Below, in pieces: positions 55,052 through 64,000 of a stretch of DNA of 64,000 nt. This stretch comes from Aquimarina spongiae. Lineage in GTDB: Bacteria; Bacteroidota; Bacteroidia; Flavobacteriales; Flavobacteriaceae. The DNA lies in contig NZ_FQYP01000008.1 of assembly GCF_900141785.1 (NCBI RefSeq), positions 62,001-126,000 of the forward strand. Direction: 5' to 3'. The position numbers and the translations under genes were made by a program. Position 1 is the first letter of the stretch. Every line of letters begins with the position of its first letter. Below the pieces are notes generated by a model that saw nothing but the letters and a program-made list of their open reading frames with translations, had not been told where the DNA came from and did not search any database.

Positions 55052-57835
55052 TTATAGTGTACCTAAGGTCGTTCTACCCAAAATGATCTGACCATCAATA
55101 TCATCGTCGTTTTCGCAATCAATCAGGCGACCTGCAGGATATAATGTCTGTAGACTGAATAGACGATCTACAAAGGTTTCTAGCTTAGAGGTTTCCTCTC
55201 CTGTATCTGTATCGGTATATCTCATCTCTTCTTCTCCTGTATTTAATGTTTTGGCTTCCAAAAAGGCCTTATATGCTTGTTCTAATCGGTATAATCCGTT
55301 CTCCTCATCTGGAACTTCATCTTTTCTATGTCCAACCCAGCAAATTCTAGCCACTACATGGGCTGGAATTTCTTGTTTGATTACATTTTCCATATAATTT
55401 CTGAAATCTGTATCTGCAAATCGATACGTGTATCCCGGAAGTATGATACTTACGCGATACGAATATGGATCGGCGGGTTCACAATTGTCGCAAGTATCCG
55501 CACAAACGGGAATGAAACTCTTTTCGTGAGCATCAAGCTGTTTTACGTCAGGTCTTAGTAGGATATGCTCAACCAAAAACAACCCTTCTTCGGTAAAATC
55601 GTTTTCGAAGAAACTAAGGGTCTCAAAAATCCCATCTCTAAACTCCTCCTGAGTATCATAAAATCTGGAATGTATCGCTGTTATTCTCTTAGTACTTGAT
55701 GGCGGAAACTCAGGATTAATGACACTGAAGGAATACACTCCCGTGTTTTCTGATTTATTAAGCTTGATATGATCTACATCAGTATCATCCTTTATCGTTT
55801 TGGTAAAAGCTTCTTCTAACTCGTATTTGCTGGTCTCAATAAGTAATAACACCGAAAAATGAAGCTCATTAATCGCCGCAGTTTTAGAATTATAGTTCTC
55901 GGTAGATCGCAATATTGGATTTCCTTTGGTATCCAATATTTCCCATCGAAATACGGTGCAATCGTCATCATCTACATCAGTTTTAATATTGATATAGGAG
56001 TTGGAGATATTTCTTCGGTTGTAGTCTTTGATTCCCAGTAAACGTGCCAGTCGTTTTTGAGTCCCAGATACATTATCGGTATTCCACAGATTTGCTGCTG
56101 GTTGTTTGTAGTAATTAAATGCATTTCCCCGCTCTTGACTGATCACTTTATAATCTCTCAAAAATGCTTCTTTATTTCGCAATACAACTTCTCCTGTTGC
56201 ATCACCATAAAGTGTTTTCATTAAGAAGGTGTATTCGCTAAAGCGCTCTGCAAAACGTGCTAAAAGATGGTCGAGAATCTGATTTCTGCGTTCTACATTG
56301 TTGTCTATTTCTTTAAATAATGCATTGGTAAGCTCATCATCATTGTTGGTGCTGTAATTATTCACCAAATCCTCAAACCCTGCTACATCTTTTATCGCTT
56401 GTGTAAAATAGGTGTTTTCTGAAACTCCACTAACCGATAGCAGTTCTTTTACTTTTCCTAAATGTTGAAAGTAACTTGCTAATATCTTATCAAAAAACAA
56501 CAAATACCCCTTAAGTTGTTTTGCTTGCGCTTTTCGATCTTTTGTCGCTCTTGCTGGTAATCCATCTATCCCAATACCATAAGTGTCTGGAAAATCATTT
56601 TGGATGGTAGTATAAGCCGCATTATCAAAATATTGTCCTTCCGGAAAGGATAATTCTTGATCCAAAATCAATGTTTCTTCAGGCTTAAGCTCGTCTAAGT
56701 ATGCCGCTACCTGACTCTGATTGAGATTAAGTGGTAAAAATCCTTTGTTGTAATTGATCACACTTTTATCACATAACACAGGTTTTTTTCCATCATCTAC
56801 ACAAATAATCCACTCGTTGGATTCGGCTGTGTTACCATCACAATTTCCTACAGAGATTTCTTTTACAAATTTTACACCTTCGATATTCATGATTAATGTT
56901 ATGATATCCGAAAGTCTTACCTCAGTTCTCAAATTAGCATCTTCAAGCTCTTTGGTATCAATAAATCCTCTATTAAGAACAGGACCTTCAAAAATTTGAT
57001 CTGTAGTATATCCTTTATCCAACATTTGCTGAATAGAATAAAAATTTAAGGTAGGAGAAAAATAGTTATCAATGGCCAACAAAACCTTGGCATGTATCAA
57101 TTCCTCATCTGCCTCATTTTCCACTTCTATACTTGCGCATACCGAAATCGGATGCAATGCCACTTCGGATAGATCGATTAAATCTTCGCATAGGTTTCGA
57201 TTTTGATGATAGATAGTTCTTACCTGCTCCATCAAAATTTCTTTTTTGGCCTGTATCCGTTCTTCTTTCTTTTGCTTGGACAGCTTCTCCGTACCTTCTT
57301 CTAAGAAGTCATCATCATATTCTAGTGTAATATTATATAATCCTTTCAGTGTAAACTCCTTGATAAATTCGGAAGTAGATCTGGCATCAATTCCTGTAAG
57401 ATCAATATCTGCTTTGTTGTAGGTGAGTCTATCCTTTTTGCAATCCAAAAACACCTGCTTCTCAAACTTGCTGAGCCAGCAGTTTTTTATCCCTGGGATA
57501 TCTATAAAAATCTTTCTGTAGTCTAGTGCTGTAACTGCTTTGGAAGGAAAAATATCTGCAGGTTTGAAAAATTGAGTTTCTAAACTTTTATCTTTTTCTT
57601 CACCTACCAACAAGTTCTCAATGGGCATATTAATCCGCATACCAAGATCAGAAATGGCATAAGACAACATTTCTAGCATGGTAATCCCCGGATCGTGAGA
57701 ATTATAATCTGTCCATAGTTTACCTCCTAGTTGCGAAATGTATTCTATTCCTTTTTCTCGAAGAAAATAGAAATCCAGATCGTCTTCTGAAGATACATTT
57801 TTTGGAATATTTATATTGAGATCTATACCTGACAT
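55052..57835 (-). CDS. eCIS baseplate protein, gpI/Afp12-like
   Basis: A 927-residue baseplate component. The N-terminal segment GGKLWTDYNSHDPGITMLEM followed by LSYAISDLGMRINMP is typical of eCIS Afp12-type proteins. The C-terminal PAHVVARICWVG block is typical of phage tail protein I/baseplate J partners. A CADTCDNCEPADPYSYRVS patch precedes it. It should connect the wedge protein to the outer baseplate or fibres. Its start overlaps the end of the gpJ-like gene by 13 bases. It is larger than the gp6-like partner in simple phages, as usual for eCIS. Confidence 0.83.
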   Translation of the reverse strand: MSGIDLNINIPKNVSSEDDLDFYFLREKGIEYISQLGGKLWTDYNSHDPGITMLEMLSYAISDLGMRINMPIENLLVGEEKDKSLETQFFKPADIFPSKAVTALDYRKIFIDIPGIKNCWLSKFEKQVFLDCKKDRLTYNKADIDLTGIDARSTSEFIKEFTLKGLYNITLEYDDDFLEEGTEKLSKQKKEERIQAKKEILMEQVRTIYHQNRNLCEDLIDLSEVALHPISVCASIEVENEADEELIHAKVLLAIDNYFSPTLNFYSIQQMLDKGYTTDQIFEGPVLNRGFIDTKELEDANLRTEVRLSDIITLIMNIEGVKFVKEISVGNCDGNTAESNEWIICVDDGKKPVLCDKSVINYNKGFLPLNLNQSQVAAYLDELKPEETLILDQELSFPEGQYFDNAAYTTIQNDFPDTYGIGIDGLPARATKDRKAQAKQLKGYLLFFDKILASYFQHLGKVKELLSVSGVSENTYFTQAIKDVAGFEDLVNNYSTNNDDELTNALFKEIDNNVERRNQILDHLLARFAERFSEYTFLMKTLYGDATGEVVLRNKEAFLRDYKVISQERGNAFNYYKQPAANLWNTDNVSGTQKRLARLLGIKDYNRRNISNSYINIKTDVDDDDCTVFRWEILDTKGNPILRSTENYNSKTAAINELHFSVLLLIETSKYELEEAFTKTIKDDTDVDHIKLNKSENTGVYSFSVINPEFPPSSTKRITAIHSRFYDTQEEFRDGIFETLSFFENDFTEEGLFLVEHILLRPDVKQLDAHEKSFIPVCADTCDNCEPADPYSYRVSIILPGYTYRFADTDFRNYMENVIKQEIPAHVVARICWVGHRKDEVPDEENGLYRLEQAYKAFLEAKTLNTGEEEMRYTDTDTGEETSKLETFVDRLFSLQTLYPAGRLIDCENDDDIDGQIILGRTTLGTL

Positions 57836-60800
57836 GTGTCTATTGCTTTTTCTTCTTCTTGGTTACACTTGTTTATGTTCGTATCTACTGAATGCTCTTT
57901 GGCCGAAACCAAAATTGAAGCGGGGTTCGAAGGTTCGATACTCGTTAGGAATACTTCCCCGTCCTTACGCATCACTACATCCTGCAAATAATCCACATAG
58001 AATAATTTTTCTAAGTAATCAATAAGTACACTGCGATGCAATGTGACCCCAAAGTCTATACTTCTGGAAGTATCGAACGCCCAAGGGGATAAAAATTGAG
58101 TAATATCTTCACTAAGTTGTTTGATGTAAAAATTCTCATCAAACTGATCATAAAATTTGACCGATAGCGAAATTCTAACCTCTTCATAACTTGGGTTAAC
58201 GACTTCAGTTTTTACATGCATAGAATTGAGTTTATTGATGTAAGCACTTACCTTATTCAAAGTTGCTCTGCTCACTCTAGGCTGAAAAATATCGAAGACG
58301 TTCTTATTTATTGTATCCGGAATCACTACAAGAGTAACATCTCCCGGAGATAAGAAGGAAGAAGTACTAGAATGATTTAAACACTTTACCTGATAGATTT
58401 CTGGAAACTCCTGCAATACCAAACTCTCATAATCCCATAAGGTGATAGCTCTATTCTTATGGCGAAGTCGTTCACTAATTCTTCGGTAATACGCATCATC
58501 AGATTCTTCTGCTTTTCCATCAAAAGAATTATATGGTTGTGTAATCCCTTTAATCTGAGGAACTCTGGTTACTAGTTTGCTGATACTACCATCTGGTAAT
58601 CCCTGTTCCAAATGCGATAATTCATTACCTCGATCTTCAAACTCGGCCAAAATTGCCTGTGTGTGTATCGATTTCACTTTACTTATCGCGTCATAATTTT
58701 TATGAATTCGAGCTCGTAGCCAGATATATCCTCTAGGCAATCTTGTATTTTCAGTAGTTGCTTGTTTTGGAACTCCAAATCGAAGTATTCCCGAGTTTAA
58801 TAAATTATCGGTGCTATTTTTAACGATATCGTTTTGCAGGTTTTTCCAGTGATTATCGCATAAAATCGACCATTCTACTTTTTCATTTCCTTCAAAAGAA
58901 ATGGTTAATGGGTTTTCACTCCCTTCCAAAACCTGAATAAGCAATGAGATTTGTTGCCCGATCTCTACATTATCTAAACCAATAAATAAGGAACCTCCTC
59001 TACAGTGTTGTGGCACCAAATAATTGGTTAAAAAATCAGTATTATTTGTTGGGTCTTGCCCATTTTTTATCAAAACCTGTTGTTTCAAATATTCATGTTC
59101 TTCGAATTGCCCAAAAGGAGCTTCATGAAACAGGGTAACCAGGTTATCTTCGTAATTACTTTTCTGAGTTTCCTCATCGATAACCTCACCTGGCCCAGTA
59201 GCTTCTAACAATTCTAATTTCGTTTCTGTAGAAGCACTATATTTCAAAGTTATTACATCTATCAAAGGGATATAAGGTTCTTTGGGTATGGCCGGCACAA
59301 CTGGAGGGTCAGTGGGCGGTGTAATAATCTCTTTGGATATCGCTAAAGCATATTGGGTTGGATATACTTCTTGTAAAAAAGAAGTGTTTAATGACAACCG
59401 TAAAGGACCATTTTTATCAATTACATATCCAGAATTGCTAAATGTATAGTTTGCATCATATACATCTCCATTTTTCTTGAATAAAGATAAGTCTCTATTA
59501 TCTGGAGTAGAAGCATTATCAGAGGAATCAATATCGGTATAACTACCTCTATCTAAAATATAAGATTTGACTTTAAAATATGAATCATTGGTAACTGGAT
59601 TAGGATTGTAATTTCCATAATGATCATTAAAATTAGTTTCTGGTGTATCTTTCCATAAAATATGAACAGCAATATTTGTCCATGGTTTTTTAAAGACTTC
59701 GGGGTAATCTATGGTGAAGTTCGATCTCTTGATTGGATCAGTGGTAAAAGGGTAAAAAGGTTTTTTTGCATTGATTACTCCAGTATCGTTTTCTAATACT
59801 AGAGATGCTATTTCTTCTACAGCTATGTCTACTTTGATTTTGGTTAATGTATTAAGTGCCAGTCTACGATTGATATCATATCCCGCTTCGGTAGATTGAT
59901 CAATCAAAAAACGAATTACTGGTCGATCTGTACTGTAATCTTCTAAGTGAGTTTCTTTATGGTAGGCTACCACAGCAGGTTCATCCAAGGCTATTTGAAA
60001 TTTCAAAATCATTTGATTTTGCAACAAAATTGACTCGCTACTCAATTCATAAGGCCCCAGCCAGCCTTTTTCTCCTGTGCAATAAATTCTAATGTTGTCA
60101 TTTAAGGATTCAAAAGAAAAAGTTTCAGAAGGCAATTGTATTATTGGTTGCGGATCATCTGGTCCTGCAACAGGTGGTCGTTGATAATCGACTGTTATGG
60201 TAAGATCACGAACTCCTTCTTGGAGCTCGAACAAGGTAGATGAGAGACTGAAGCCTGTTTTTGCATCGGCCAAGGGAGGATATGTATCTATAGTCGATGG
60301 ATATCCGAATGGCCACCAATCAACCTGCCCTTCAGGAAAATCACTTCCCATCCCATCAAAAGAATTGGCTATATCTGCAGCTTTCAACTCTCTTAGATTG
60401 GTAACAGCTCCATTTTCGGGATTTGTTTGTGCTTCCTGATGGTTATAAATATTTTTCAGAAACGCGATACTTGCCTTATTCGCAACAAGCTCTTCTGAAG
60501 TTTTATAAATACGCTTAACCCCATTTTGATCCTTTCCACCATCTAATTCTGTGTTTTCTTTGATCCGCTCACTTGCACTTTTTTTGGCGATTTCAAAAAG
60601 CAAATGCACCTTATCTGCTTCAGGAGATAGTTTATCTACTTGTAGGATCTCTTGAAAATAAAAGTCCAAATGCCTTTTGGTAAGTCCATTGAATCTATCT
60701 TGCGAAAACGTCAATAACCTTAAAAAACAAATAAACAAAGTGAAATGAGGAGTGACTCTATTATCTTTTTCCTGATCTGCAAGCGTGTTGGTTATTTCTT

Positions 60801-61083
60801 CTTTTAGTTTTTGATAAGCCGTTTCTCCTCGTCTTGGAATCGTATTTTCATTAAAATCGAAATAACGAAACAAATCCTGCCAATTTCCAGAAGGTACCTG
60901 ATCATTGTCGAGGTTAAAATAGTTTACGTTTTTAGCAAAATTATAAGCAAACAAAATCCAATCTTCGATATCCAAATCATGAAGCTTCAAACTATCTGGA
61001 CTCAAGGCTTTGTTGAAACGTTGTTGTTGATCTCTTCCGTTTCTTCTTAAAATACTATCTATATATTCACAGTTTTCTGACAT
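57823..61083 (-). CDS. eCIS baseplate wedge protein, gpJ/Afp11-like
   Basis: A 1086-residue protein matching the large eCIS baseplate J-type component. The C-terminal block SDDAYYRRISERLRHKNRAI, then TLWDYESLVLQEFPEIYQVK, is the conserved baseplate J signature of this group. It forms the baseplate wedges that trigger sheath contraction. It starts 16 bases after the gp25-like stop and overlaps the gpI-like gene at its end. The N-terminal about 800 residues are diverged. Confidence 0.85.
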   Translation of the reverse strand: MSENCEYIDSILRRNGRDQQQRFNKALSPDSLKLHDLDIEDWILFAYNFAKNVNYFNLDNDQVPSGNWQDLFRYFDFNENTIPRRGETAYQKLKEEITNTLADQEKDNRVTPHFTLFICFLRLLTFSQDRFNGLTKRHLDFYFQEILQVDKLSPEADKVHLLFEIAKKSASERIKENTELDGGKDQNGVKRIYKTSEELVANKASIAFLKNIYNHQEAQTNPENGAVTNLRELKAADIANSFDGMGSDFPEGQVDWWPFGYPSTIDTYPPLADAKTGFSLSSTLFELQEGVRDLTITVDYQRPPVAGPDDPQPIIQLPSETFSFESLNDNIRIYCTGEKGWLGPYELSSESILLQNQMILKFQIALDEPAVVAYHKETHLEDYSTDRPVIRFLIDQSTEAGYDINRRLALNTLTKIKVDIAVEEIASLVLENDTGVINAKKPFYPFTTDPIKRSNFTIDYPEVFKKPWTNIAVHILWKDTPETNFNDHYGNYNPNPVTNDSYFKVKSYILDRGSYTDIDSSDNASTPDNRDLSLFKKNGDVYDANYTFSNSGYVIDKNGPLRLSLNTSFLQEVYPTQYALAISKEIITPPTDPPVVPAIPKEPYIPLIDVITLKYSASTETKLELLEATGPGEVIDEETQKSNYEDNLVTLFHEAPFGQFEEHEYLKQQVLIKNGQDPTNNTDFLTNYLVPQHCRGGSLFIGLDNVEIGQQISLLIQVLEGSENPLTISFEGNEKVEWSILCDNHWKNLQNDIVKNSTDNLLNSGILRFGVPKQATTENTRLPRGYIWLRARIHKNYDAISKVKSIHTQAILAEFEDRGNELSHLEQGLPDGSISKLVTRVPQIKGITQPYNSFDGKAEESDDAYYRRISERLRHKNRAITLWDYESLVLQEFPEIYQVKCLNHSSTSSFLSPGDVTLVVIPDTINKNVFDIFQPRVSRATLNKVSAYINKLNSMHVKTEVVNPSYEEVRISLSVKFYDQFDENFYIKQLSEDITQFLSPWAFDTSRSIDFGVTLHRSVLIDYLEKLFYVDYLQDVVMRKDGEVFLTSIEPSNPASILVSAKEHSVDTNINKCNQEEEKAIDTCQV

Positions 61084-61099
61084 TGTTTTGCTTTAATAA

Positions 61100-61510
61100 T
61101 TAAATATCAGTTCCTTCTTCTAAGTAGAATGGAAACACCACATTATTTCTTGAATTGGTGGCCCTTACCGTATATTCTACTTTTATAAATAATTCGCCTT
61201 GCAGGACATCGCTTTCGGAAATATCAATTCGATTTACATCGATTCTAGGTTCGTGATAGAGAATAGCGCTTTTGATCAATTCGGAAACATAAGTGATCAA
61301 TGTTCTACTTAGGTTTTCGAATAGGAGTTCATCCAAATTGCAGCCGTACTGCGGAACCATTATTCGTTCTCCTAAACGTGTAGTGAGCAAAATCTCAAGA
61401 CTACTTTGAATATCCTCTTCGTCTGAGATCATTTTTACTGCAGCAGCATCTCTATTAAACTCTGGCGGAAAGCTCCAACCGACTCCTAAAAATGACTTTT
61501 TATTTTCCAT
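61100..61510 (-). CDS. eCIS gp25-like baseplate wedge protein (Afp9-like)
   Basis: A 136-residue protein of the GPW/gp25 family, with the motif EDIQSSLEILLTTRLGERIM and VPQYGCNLDELLFE. gp25-like proteins connect the sheath's first ring to the baseplate wedge. It lies between PAAR and the gpJ-like gene, 1 base from PAAR's stop and 16 bases from the next start. Length is normal. Confidence 0.9.
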   Translation of the reverse strand: MENKKSFLGVGWSFPPEFNRDAAAVKMISDEEDIQSSLEILLTTRLGERIMVPQYGCNLDELLFENLSRTLITYVSELIKSAILYHEPRIDVNRIDISESDVLQGELFIKVEYTVRATNSRNNVVFPFYLEEGTDI

Positions 61511-61511
61511 A

Positions 61512-61802
61512 TTATCCTATCAAAACTGTTGGTTCTCCTGCCACGATGGTACCTCCATGCGCAGTGGAATCTCCCATTCTGGCGGCGGGCACACCTCCGA
61601 TCAATACCGTTCCTGAACCGGCTACGATACTATCTGGGGGGCCGCTACACGTAGCCATATCTCCGACTCTTGCGGCGGGCATACCGGCTATTAAAACAGT
61701 AGGTTCTCCTGGAGGAAGGATCGGACCTCCCACATGTGGAGCACCCCCTGGGTTGACCATTGGGCAAACATGCATATCATTTACTCTTGCAGCTGGTGGC
61801 AT
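61512..61802 (-). CDS. PAAR spike-tip protein (Afp10-like)
   Basis: A 96-residue PAAR protein with the three-fold repeats of the family: MPPAARVNDMHVCP, GMPAARVGDMATC and GVPAARMGDSTAHGG. Conserved histidines and cysteines should bind a metal at the tip. It sharpens the spike and may carry effectors. No extension domain is fused. It starts 17 bases after the spike gene stop. Confidence 0.93.
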   Translation of the reverse strand: MPPAARVNDMHVCPMVNPGGAPHVGGPILPPGEPTVLIAGMPAARVGDMATCSGPPDSIVAGSGTVLIGGVPAARMGDSTAHGGTIVAGEPTVLIG

Positions 61803-61819
61803 ATTTTTAAATTTTTCTA

Positions 61820-63565
61820 TTAATTAATTTGAACCAATGATCCCTTTAATACGGCAGTTGCGCCAGAGGACACTTCGGCCCCAGCAGAGCCTTCTGCCTT
61901 AAAAGCGGCACTTGCAGTAAGATTTACATTGGTCCCTTCAATATTTACATCGCCAGAGGCTTTAATTTCTATATTTCCAGCACTTTCCATCAAAATCCCT
62001 GCACTATCAATAGTAATCACATTCGAATTTTCGTCTTCTACGATAATCGTACCTTCATCTTCATCAAGTGCGATTCTTTTCCCGGCAGGAGTGGTGATAT
62101 TCAAGGTCTTTTTATCATCGTCAAAAAGCACTTTCATTTCACTACGTGTTACAAAGCCTTTTTCGTGGTTATCATCACTTGCGGTAATGGGAGCTGGCTT
62201 AGCACTGCTATGCAGCATTCCCAATACGACCGCATCATTTGGATCCTGATTAATAAATCCAACGATTACTTCGTCTTCTATTTCTGGTCGAAAAAAGGCG
62301 CCTCTACTATCTCCCGCATCCAGGGATGCTATTCGACACCAAATTCCTTGTTCTTCGTTATTTACAATCGGTAGTTGCACTAAAATTCTTTCTTCTCCAT
62401 CTGGGTCGTCTTGTAATTGGGAAACCACACCTATTTGAAGTCCTTGTATAGCCGGTAATAATCCAGACGCTGGTTTCATATCGATCTCATAGGTTTCAGA
62501 AAACCATTTGGGATCCAAACCAAATTGTGCATCCACAGTCCAGTTACCTTCGGTAATAGAGTGGCGTACGCCGCTCACAAATATTTTACCATTAAAACGG
62601 TCTCCTACACCCTCCAGCTTTAGAATGGTATTAGGTTTTACATCAGGTATGCCTTGAAATTTGACGCGGCCTCTAATTTTGGCTAATTGTTGAAATAACC
62701 ATTTGGCATCGGCCCAGTTCTGTAGCTCAGAATCTGTAACTGCTCCACCATGCCTAAGTTCTACATTTTCAACCCCTATGGTATCAGCAAGGTCTGAAGC
62801 ACTCAAATTACCATTGAGAGAAACGGCTGGATCATTAGCTTCTATTTCCAGGAGCTCCTGATCTGCATAATTCCAGGCGTAAGAAGACACCTTGCTGATT
62901 TGATGTCTGGCATCAATCTCTGCATCAAAATCCAACATACTGGCTCCAAAAGTTATCGTTTCAATTTCTTCCTGGCCCAGATCGGGTGCAACTATTTTGA
63001 TTTCACCATCATCAACAATACAGATTTTGCCATTGGCTTGCGCTCTGGACATGATAAAATCCCAGTCCGAAGCATTGTACTGTACTAATTCTGTATGTGT
63101 ATGTGTTGTTGCTTCAACATCATTACCAAGACCATAAGTGCCTATGATTTCTTCAAAAATATCGCTATCAGCACTATCATAGAAATATTTGCTTTTTCTG
63201 CCTACTGTAAGTTTGACCGCCTCATCTCTACATTCTATGATCAGTTGATTGCTTTTAGGACGAATCCTAAGATTATGTTTGATGATAATTCCTTTGAAAA
63301 TCGTTGCTTCATCAGAATGGTACCCTGCTGTAATTTCCACTTCTTTACCCGGGATCAAAAAATCCTCGTTGCTCAGTGGAAAATCTCTTGCCGATGGGTC
63401 ACCATCGTTAATCACCAGCTTTGCGGTTGGTATTCTGTTCACCTCTTTATCGACAACAATACTCTGTACCTGATATTTTTTGGAAAGCTCTTGTCCATCC
63501 ATCAATATCTTGAAAGTAACAAGATCTGCACTTTGAGAAGTTTGTATGACACCGCTATTATTCAT
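61820..63565 (-). CDS. VgrG-like spike protein (Afp8-like)
   Basis: A 581-residue spike protein. The N-terminal part (residues about 1-350) resembles the gp27-like hub; the gp5 OB-fold begins near LLPAIQGLQIGVVSQ with DEVIVGFINQDPNDAVVLG; the C-terminal end is a beta-helix with NVITIDSAG and IEIKASGDVNI-type repeats. It forms the central spike capped by PAAR. It starts immediately after the LysM gene stop (63566), showing operon coupling. Confidence 0.9.
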   Translation of the reverse strand: MNNSGVIQTSQSADLVTFKILMDGQELSKKYQVQSIVVDKEVNRIPTAKLVINDGDPSARDFPLSNEDFLIPGKEVEITAGYHSDEATIFKGIIIKHNLRIRPKSNQLIIECRDEAVKLTVGRKSKYFYDSADSDIFEEIIGTYGLGNDVEATTHTHTELVQYNASDWDFIMSRAQANGKICIVDDGEIKIVAPDLGQEEIETITFGASMLDFDAEIDARHQISKVSSYAWNYADQELLEIEANDPAVSLNGNLSASDLADTIGVENVELRHGGAVTDSELQNWADAKWLFQQLAKIRGRVKFQGIPDVKPNTILKLEGVGDRFNGKIFVSGVRHSITEGNWTVDAQFGLDPKWFSETYEIDMKPASGLLPAIQGLQIGVVSQLQDDPDGEERILVQLPIVNNEEQGIWCRIASLDAGDSRGAFFRPEIEDEVIVGFINQDPNDAVVLGMLHSSAKPAPITASDDNHEKGFVTRSEMKVLFDDDKKTLNITTPAGKRIALDEDEGTIIVEDENSNVITIDSAGILMESAGNIEIKASGDVNIEGTNVNLTASAAFKAEGSAGAEVSSGATAVLKGSLVQIN

Positions 63566-64000
63566 TTAAGACTGTTTTTGTAATGGAGGAAAAAACAATT
63601 CTTGTCCTACCTTCAATTTTCTAAAATTGCTAATATTGTTTACTCTTGCGACTTCGAGATAGTACTTTGGATCCCCATAGATTCGATACGTCATCAAGGG
63701 AAGCGTATCTCCTGCTTTTACAACCCGATAATGGGTAAGATCAGGAGAATTATTATTCTCTTCTGCTACTCGTTCTTCGGCTTCAATAAATCTTTTGAAG
63801 GTAGCTTTTACCATCGCTCTTAGCGGAGTACCGTCTGGCTTGAACAGTTTGTACTCTACATCCATCGAAGTAAGAAAACACCTGAATGACAGGGATCCCC
63901 AAGTTATAATTAGATAATTGGGTTTATGTTTATCTCCGTTGTAATCGTATACTGCTTTTTTGAACGCATCCAGATCATCGATAATCCCATTTCCCTGATC
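63566..64000 (-). CDS. LysM baseplate/tube adaptor (Afp7-like), partial at the window edge
   Basis: The reading frame is open to the edge of the window: reading upstream of the ATG at 63865 it continues without a stop through KPNYLIITWGSLSFRCFLTS, which matches the N-terminal part of Afp7-like proteins. So the ATG at 63865 is internal and the true start lies beyond 64000. The visible C-terminus has a LysM domain (HYRVVKAGDTLPLMTYRIYG to the end). This adaptor joins the inner tube to the spike in eCIS. At least 144 residues are visible. Confidence 0.85.
   Translation of the reverse strand, partial: DQGNGIIDDLDAFKKAVYDYNGDKHKPNYLIITWGSLSFRCFLTSMDVEYKLFKPDGTPLRAMVKATFKRFIEAEERVAEENNNSPDLTHYRVVKAGDTLPLMTYRIYGDPKYYLEVARVNNISNFRKLKVGQELFFPPLQKQS

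Noticed and set aside
61512-63565. VgrG and PAAR genes suggesting a type VI secretion system
   Set aside because: No T6SS membrane-complex genes (TssJLM) are present, while the LysM adaptor, DUF4157 protein and Afp15-type ATPase mark an eCIS.
34701-64000. Prophage with a contractile tail
   Set aside because: No capsid, terminase, portal, integrase or attachment site is visible, and the ATPase and DUF4157 genes are eCIS markers.

Overview
The window is a low-GC chromosomal segment of a marine-type Flavobacteriia (Bacteroidota), most likely a Flavobacteriaceae member; the genus cannot be fixed from sequence alone. The lineage is indicated by type IX secretion (T9SS) C-terminal sorting domains, a GSCFA protein, choice-of-anchor secreted proteins, a PorE-like OmpA protein, a Bacteroidota-type promoter (TTTG-N20-TAnnTTTG) and a class I lanthipeptide-like precursor of the Bacteroidota kind. 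No rRNA or tRNA gene, insertion sequence or CRISPR array was found.

Region 1 (1-8.6 kb) is an aerobic phenylacetate operon on the minus strand, read paaE-A-B-C-D-G-H-I, a small lipoprotein gene, then paaJ. A TetR-family regulator gene lies just upstream. The promoter in front of paaE carries two perfect palindromes (22 and 14 bp) that look like repressor operators. paaK (CoA ligase) and paaZ (ring hydrolase) are not in the window.

Region 2 (8.7-34.6 kb) is mostly housekeeping and envelope genes. It holds a META-domain protein, a T9SS-secreted trypsin-like protease, an unusually long aromatic amino acid hydroxylase, a GSCFA protein and alaS. These are followed by a plus-strand envelope run (M23 peptidase, CapA-like, MerR, LemA, two TPM proteins), a 51-residue orphan lanthipeptide-like precursor, and the GTPases der and era separated by two secreted proteins. 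Last come a PorE-like OmpA protein, an AGCS symporter, a periplasmic DUF6503-like protein with a Crp/Fnr regulator, and a TrmH-type RNA methyltransferase.

Region 3 (34.7 kb to the right edge) is the most interesting part: about 29 kb of tightly packed minus-strand genes forming the distal half of an extracellular contractile injection system (eCIS). In transcription order it has a LysM tube/baseplate adaptor (cut by the window edge), VgrG-like spike, PAAR tip, gp25-like wedge, gpJ-like wedge, gpI-like baseplate protein, a 1542-residue DUF4157 protein, an unknown 380-residue protein, a large vWA/PKD protein, three related glycosyltransferase-like proteins, the tape measure protein, a second large vWA/PKD protein, an N-acetylmuramidase and the AAA+ ATPase. 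Sheath, tube and cap genes are expected beyond position 64000. Where the Photorhabdus/Serratia systems carry a tail-fibre gene, this locus has paralogous vWA/PKD proteins and glycosyltransferases. The DUF4157 protein ends in a His-rich, nuclease-like C-terminus. These accessory genes are the best candidates for something undescribed.
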